Assembly: GCF_002210295.1 (NCBI RefSeq)
Contig: NZ_MWQH01000004.1
Location: 1-64,000, forward strand
DNA from: Fibrobacter sp. UWB5
Lineage (GTDB): Bacteria > Fibrobacterota > Fibrobacteria > Fibrobacterales > Fibrobacteraceae
Reading direction: 5' to 3'
DNA length: 64,000 nucleotides
Shown: positions 60,008 to 64,000 of the stretch, one piece after another
Layout of the letters: each line of letters starts with the position of its first letter
How positions within the stretch are numbered: the stretch's first letter is position 1
Program-made: the position numbers and the translations under genes
The notes under the pieces: model-generated
Told to the model about the DNA's origin: nothing
The model's database searches: none
Seen by the model: the letters and a program-made list of their open reading frames with translations, nothing else

Positions 60008-61636
60008 CTAGCGGGCCGAAAGGGCTGGCCAGTAATTTTCGGGACGCTGGTTCAGGTAAGTGAGCCGCGTCCAGGCGTCGTCGCGGAAGCAGCCTCCCAG
60101 CATGAGTTCGTCAATCGTACCGGTAAAGCTACCCACTTTGAAGTCGGCCAGTTCACGGACGCCCGTCCAAGCGATTTGTTCTGGCTCCGTTTCAATCTTG
60201 CGGTCGTTCACGTAGAAATTGGACTGCGAAGTCGTGTGGCGGCTGAAGGCAACATAGACCCACTCGCCCGCCTTAATATCAGACGTTCCAGACACCCAGG
60301 CGTATTTTATTGAATCGGAACTCGTATCGGGAATCCAGAGGTCAACCACAAAGCCCTTCTCCGGATCATAGCGCAACGCATATTCCTTGGACTTTTCAAA
60401 GATGGTCTGTTTTTCTTCGAGATTGTCAAGTTTTACCCACACCGAGAAGCAGAAATATCCGCTGCCGTCATAATTCAAGTTCACCTTGCGCGATGAATCA
60501 GCCGCACTCGAATTCTCGGCAACAATAGCGTCGCCGTCATCAAGTTTTGCGCCCTTGCCCACAACACCGTCGGCAGCCACGGCCCCTGTCGGCAGACCTT
60601 CGAAGTAGCCCTTTTCCGCTCCATCGTCCACAGGTGCAAGGCCGCTATCGAAATGCCACACCAGAGAATAGCTGCGGTTCGTGGGGAACACATCCTTTGC
60701 GTACGCGGGGTTCATGGTGTTGTCAAAATGGAGTTCCAGGGAATCTGAAACATTCAGCGAATCGACACTCACCCAGAACACGGCCTCCTTGGCAGAAGCG
60801 TCAAAGTAAGTCTGCGTAATGGGGAGTTTCTTGCTGCGTTTTCCGTCCTGCGAAATGCGCACGGCCTCCCAACGGCCGTTCACCACCTCCGCGGAATCGA
60901 AGGTAATTTCCTTATCCGTCAAGCGTATGGCCAGCGGGAAATCGCTCACGACGGTGCCGAGCGAATCGATTCCTTCGGGGAGCGCGAGCGGAGCTTTCAA
61001 TGTGTACGTCACCGAATCGCCCCAGACTGTAGTCTCTTCAGGCTTTACGGAAACATCCTTAAATCCAAACGGGCTCATGCCATCCATGTAAACAATAAGT
61101 TCAAACGTGTCTGCCGGGAGGCTATCGACCACGATTTTCCCGTTCTGTACAGAAACCCTTCTGCGAATGGTCGTCCCGATAACGATGGCTTCGCCACCCT
61201 GGTTTTCGCGGAACGCGCCCGATACGAGAAACTTGACCGTTCCGGAATTACGCAAGGTGTCATTTACAGCAAGGGGCTCGTCCTCTTCGGCACTCAGGTC
61301 CTGCACTAGAAGCATCTGGCCGGATTCCTGGTGGAAAGCCTCCAAGGAGAAACTGCCCGACGGAATGGTGTCAAATTCATAGTTTCCGTTTTCATCCGTT
61401 TCGGTTTCGAACGCAGAAGGCAGGACTTGGTCAGCCTCGCTTGCAGCAACGATGTTGTAGTCGCCCGGCACACACTGAACTTTCGTACGGGCGGCAGGCT
61501 TACCATTGTCAAGCACCAAGATACCCGCGAGTTCCGGGGAACCCGTTTCGGCACTATTGCCCGCCACACGGCTGTCCGAAGAACAACCCACAAAAAGGGC
61601 AACGAAACCCGCTAAAAAGTATTTCAAAGTATCCAT
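60008..61636 (-). CDS. lipoprotein paired with regulator 4, LamG-like C-terminus
   Basis: A 542-residue lipoprotein with lipobox FVGC (Cys17) followed by Ser. It has carboxypeptidase-regulatory-like domains (about 35-110 and 120-195), a DUF2341-like region (about 205-320, FPLAIRLTDKEITFD), and a LamG/concanavalin-like domain (about 330-540) with FCFSVWVKLDN, WVYVAFSRHTT, GTIDELMLGG and the closing YLNQRPENYWP. ATG 61636 was chosen over the two GTG codons upstream. It is divergent from regulator 4 and shares operator F with it. No enzymatic residues are evident. Confidence 0.78.
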   Translation of the reverse strand: MDTLKYFLAGFVALFVGCSSDSRVAGNSAETGSPELAGILVLDNGKPAARTKVQCVPGDYNIVAASEADQVLPSAFETETDENGNYEFDTIPSGSFSLEAFHQESGQMLLVQDLSAEEDEPLAVNDTLRNSGTVKFLVSGAFRENQGGEAIVIGTTIRRRVSVQNGKIVVDSLPADTFELIVYMDGMSPFGFKDVSVKPEETTVWGDSVTYTLKAPLALPEGIDSLGTVVSDFPLAIRLTDKEITFDSAEVVNGRWEAVRISQDGKRSKKLPITQTYFDASAKEAVFWVSVDSLNVSDSLELHFDNTMNPAYAKDVFPTNRSYSLVWHFDSGLAPVDDGAEKGYFEGLPTGAVAADGVVGKGAKLDDGDAIVAENSSAADSSRKVNLNYDGSGYFCFSVWVKLDNLEEKQTIFEKSKEYALRYDPEKGFVVDLWIPDTSSDSIKYAWVSGTSDIKAGEWVYVAFSRHTTSQSNFYVNDRKIETEPEQIAWTGVRELADFKVGSFTGTIDELMLGGCFRDDAWTRLTYLNQRPENYWPALSAR

Positions 61637-61643
61637 CACCACT

Positions 61644-61759
61644 AATATAAATATAGTTTCGTCAAAAAGGAAAACAAATATTCCCTATTATAACGCGTTG
61701 TTTCTAGACAACGGGAAAATACCGCCCCCCCCCCTCTACTCAGACATTTTTCTTACATT
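61644..61759. promoter_or_regulatory. operator F (GTTGTT-N4-GACAAC) with two divergent -10 elements
   Basis: The palindrome at 61697-61712 lies exactly 41 bp from TATATT on the minus strand (61655-61650, lipoprotein) and exactly 41 bp from TACATT on the plus strand (61754-61759, regulator 4). A second TATATT at 61649-61644 could also serve the lipoprotein gene. Confidence 0.72.
61725..61734 (+). repeat. homopolymer of ten C
   Basis: A C10 tract lies between operator F and the -10 of regulator 4, overlapping where a -35 would sit. Such tracts are prone to slipped-strand length change. The exact count should be confirmed from reads. Confidence 0.8.
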
Positions 61760-61765
61760 TAGGGT

Positions 61766-62626
61766 ATGGGCGAAAAGAAACCGACAAAAAGAATCTTCGA
61801 ATACCTGGATTACCGGGAATTTTTGAAAGATTACTACAACGCAAAGAAAGAGGCGAACCCCGCCTTTTCGCTCCGCGTGTTTTCGGACAAGATCGGTTTC
61901 AAGGCCAAGGACTTTATTAGCCGCGTCATGAACGGCGACAAAAACCTTTCGAGCCAAAGCATTCCCAAAGTGGCTTCGGGACTCCGCCTCGGCAAGCACG
62001 AAACCGAATTTTTCGTAGCGCTTGTCAAGTTCAACCAGGCCGAAACCACCGACGAACGCAACGCCGCCTTCGAGCAAATGCAGGCCGTACTCAAAGTCGT
62101 ACGATTCGCCGAAAAGCAGCACCTGCTCGGGCATGCTCAGTACATGGTATATTCCGACTGGCGGCATCTCACGATCCGCAGCCTTATCGGCATGTTCGGT
62201 TTCGACGGCGACTACGAGGCGCTCGCCAAGCGGGTTCACCCGCCCATTACTGTCGAACAGGCAAAACAGTCCGTAAAGCTACTCGAAGAATGTCAACTCA
62301 TCAAGAAAGATGAATCGGGCAAGTACGTGCTGACCGAAAGCGCCATTACCACCGGCGATCGCACCTCGAAACTCGCACTCCGCGGCTATCACCAGAATTG
62401 CCTAAAGCTCGCAGCTGATTCCATCGACCGCGACGCTCCGGGCACACGCCATGTTTCGGGCCTTACGCTTGGAATCAGCCAAGAAGGCTACGAACGCATT
62501 GTAGAGCGAATCAACGCCTTCCGTAAAGAAATCGCGCTCCTCGCCGAAGAAGACGAAGGGAGCGATAAAGTTTTCCAGCTAGAATTCGCGCTGTTCCCCG
62601 TCGGCGGAAAAGGCAGCGAGAAATAG
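61766..62626 (+). CDS. TIGR02147/DUF4423 family HTH regulator 4
   Basis: A 286-residue regulator. It begins RIFEYLDYREFLKDYYNAKK, has an HTH-like region (about 35-70, FSDKIGFKAKDFISRVMNGD), the conserved YSDWRHLTIRSLIGMFG block (about 128-145), and the C-terminal phrase VSGLTLGISQEGYERIVERI. TACATT lies 6 nt before ATG with no Shine-Dalgarno sequence, so it is probably leaderless. Sharing operator F with its lipoprotein makes it the best candidate in this window to bind GTTGTC-N4-GACAAC, although a CRP/FNR-type protein elsewhere would fit too. It is convergent with the M6 protease gene. Confidence 0.86.
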   Translation: MGEKKPTKRIFEYLDYREFLKDYYNAKKEANPAFSLRVFSDKIGFKAKDFISRVMNGDKNLSSQSIPKVASGLRLGKHETEFFVALVKFNQAETTDERNAAFEQMQAVLKVVRFAEKQHLLGHAQYMVYSDWRHLTIRSLIGMFGFDGDYEALAKRVHPPITVEQAKQSVKLLEECQLIKKDESGKYVLTESAITTGDRTSKLALRGYHQNCLKLAADSIDRDAPGTRHVSGLTLGISQEGYERIVERINAFRKEIALLAEEDEGSDKVFQLEFALFPVGGKGSEK

Positions 62627-62665
62627 ACCGCCGCGCGACACTTGGCGGCGCTCGTAATCAAGCAT

Positions 62666-64000
62666 TTAAAGATTGATTTTCTTGACAGCAATTACCTTGC
62701 TGCCTACCGTCAGGCGTACCACGAATGCGCCACGGCTCACGTTGCCAAGGTCAAGCGTCGTCGCATTTCCCGCAAACGATTCTGCGTGCAACAAGTGACC
62801 CTGCATATCGAACAGGCGAAGCGTCTTTGCACCCGGCACATCAGCAAGCACATGGAGCATGCGGCCTTCCAGCGAGTAATGCACCTGCGGCACAGTGGCG
62901 CCGGCATCGACGATACTCATAAACGCAGACGAACTGGATTCCGGCGCAACACTTGAAGAAGATCCCGCGACCGCCTGGCTGGAGCTAGAAACGACGCTGC
63001 TCGACGAATTCTGCTCACTGCTGGAGCTACGTACGCTGCTAGAACTTCTGGCCGAACTGCTGGAACTTCTCGCAATGCTACTGGAGCTCGCCACACTGCT
63101 GGAGCTTTTGGCGATACTGCTAGAACTAGCAATGCTGCTGGAACTGGCGACAGAGGAACTCGATTCTTCGGGGCAAGCCGAAAGCGACATCCCCTGCGAC
63201 GTAGTAAAGCAAGCCCTATCATTACCGTCGAGTACAATATTGTAAATACCCGGTACAGAGGCCTTGCCATTCTTGTTCACGTACGAGAAATCCGCGTAAT
63301 AACCTTTGGCACCTTGCACCGCCACAATCGCCACTCGTTGGTGATTAATGTCTCCATTTGCGTTATTGTTCGTCACGCAAGTTTTCTGGTCAAAATCAAT
63401 ATACCACACGTACACGCCGTTGGCACTGGAGCGAGCGCCCCAACCCAAGGAATTCTTGATATACGAATCATACGATTCCGCAGGGCGATACTCCACAATA
63501 TAGTATTCATCGTTTTGGTTCGGGTTCGTAACGGAGTACGCCTGCAACTGACTCAATTTCTTGAGCGAATACGTTTTGTCGGCTTCAAGTTCTTTCAGCT
63601 TCAGCCAGCCCATAATTTCTTTTTCGTAGGCGGAATAGCCCATGGGCGCGTTGCCCTCGTTAAACGTAGAGCCATTGTACATTCCCAGCGACATAATGTC
63701 ATAGACACTCGGGCCATCAACCTGATTGCCGTTCGCATCCTTGCCATAATGGTCATTCAAGCCCATCACATGGCTGAATTCATGGGCAAACGTTCCCAAC
63801 TTGTTGATTTTGGAGTTTCTGGAACCGTCTGCATACTGGGCGATAAACAAATACTTGTCAAAAGTGTAGCCGCCCGTTTTATACGGCGAAGGGAACCAAC
63901 CCGAAGAAGATCCGTTCGACTGCATCCAGAACTGGTGTCCCCAGAACAGACCGCTCTGCTTAAGGGCATCTTCTTCCATGCCCGGGAACAAGAAGATAAA
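62666..64000 (-). CDS. secreted M6-type metalloprotease, N-terminus outside window
   Basis: The frame stays open to the right edge, so the N-terminus and signal peptide are missing. The visible 445 residues include the zinc-binding motif FAHEFSHVMGLNDHY (HExxHxxGxxD, metzincin-like as in M6/InhA peptidases). A Met-turn-like DIMSLGMYN, a beta-rich segment, a very long poly-Ser linker of ASSSSIA-type repeats and a sorting-type C-terminus with LRLFDMQGHLLHAE and GAFVVRLTVG follow. It is probably exported to attack plant or competitor protein. The short hairpin at 62628-62648 between it and regulator 4 is weak. Confidence 0.85.
   Translation of the reverse strand, partial: FIFLFPGMEEDALKQSGLFWGHQFWMQSNGSSSGWFPSPYKTGGYTFDKYLFIAQYADGSRNSKINKLGTFAHEFSHVMGLNDHYGKDANGNQVDGPSVYDIMSLGMYNGSTFNEGNAPMGYSAYEKEIMGWLKLKELEADKTYSLKKLSQLQAYSVTNPNQNDEYYIVEYRPAESYDSYIKNSLGWGARSSANGVYVWYIDFDQKTCVTNNNANGDINHQRVAIVAVQGAKGYYADFSYVNKNGKASVPGIYNIVLDGNDRACFTTSQGMSLSACPEESSSSVASSSSIASSSSIAKSSSSVASSSSIARSSSSSARSSSSVRSSSSEQNSSSSVVSSSSQAVAGSSSSVAPESSSSAFMSIVDAGATVPQVHYSLEGRMLHVLADVPGAKTLRLFDMQGHLLHAESFAGNATTLDLGNVSRGAFVVRLTVGSKVIAVKKINL

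Noticed and set aside
62940..63180. Dense short tandem repeats resembling a CRISPR array or satellite
   Set aside because: They encode the poly-Ser linker of the M6 protease in frame (SSSS plus a variable pair). Unit lengths vary and there are no spacers.

Overview
The window looks like a Fibrobacter chromosome (Fibrobacterota). It carries four HTH regulators of the TIGR02147/DUF4423 type that is expanded in Fibrobacter, many secreted plant cell wall enzymes with poly-serine linkers and C-terminal sorting-type or basic tails, and the 5' end of a 16S rRNA gene at the left edge. No plasmid, phage, insertion sequence, CRISPR array or tRNA gene was seen.

Positions 1-14,200 are mainly housekeeping: the rRNA promoter and leader, miaA, a divergent polysaccharide deacetylase, pdxJ, truA, a membrane protein, a GGDEF protein with a degenerate signature, a radical SAM fusion protein, an outer-membrane-type protein, a LOG protein, a Hanks-type kinase and a multi-pass membrane protein. 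A candidate ~67-nt sRNA lies near 5.12 kb.

Positions 14,300-64,000 form an almost unbroken block for attack on pectin and hemicellulose: four PL1-type and two PL9-type pectate lyases, a PL11 rhamnogalacturonan lyase, three GH43 enzymes, GH53 galactanase, GH5 endoglucanase, GH26 mannanase, CE15 glucuronoyl esterase, CE12 and SGNH esterases, two secreted metalloproteases, and lipoproteins with SUMF1, histidine-phosphatase or CotH domains. There are no SusC/D genes, sugar transporters or monosaccharide catabolic genes. This fits an organism that strips matrix polysaccharides to reach cellulose.

The most striking content is regulatory. Each of the four TIGR02147 regulators is paired with a lipoprotein carrying a carbohydrate-binding-like C-terminus. 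Two palindromes, GTTGTC-N4-GACWAC and GTKGACA-N4-TGTCCAC, occur before enzyme and lipoprotein genes. By hand count, at all ten promoters where they were found, exactly 41 bp separates the palindrome from a TAtaTT-like -10 hexamer, which centres it near -61.5 or -62.5. A third element, a TAGTACA-type direct repeat with 12-bp period, covers the core promoters of one regulator and of the GH53, GH43 and CE12 genes. Many non-secreted genes have TAnnTT placed 6-7 nt before ATG, suggesting leaderless mRNAs, while exported enzymes mostly have Shine-Dalgarno leaders.
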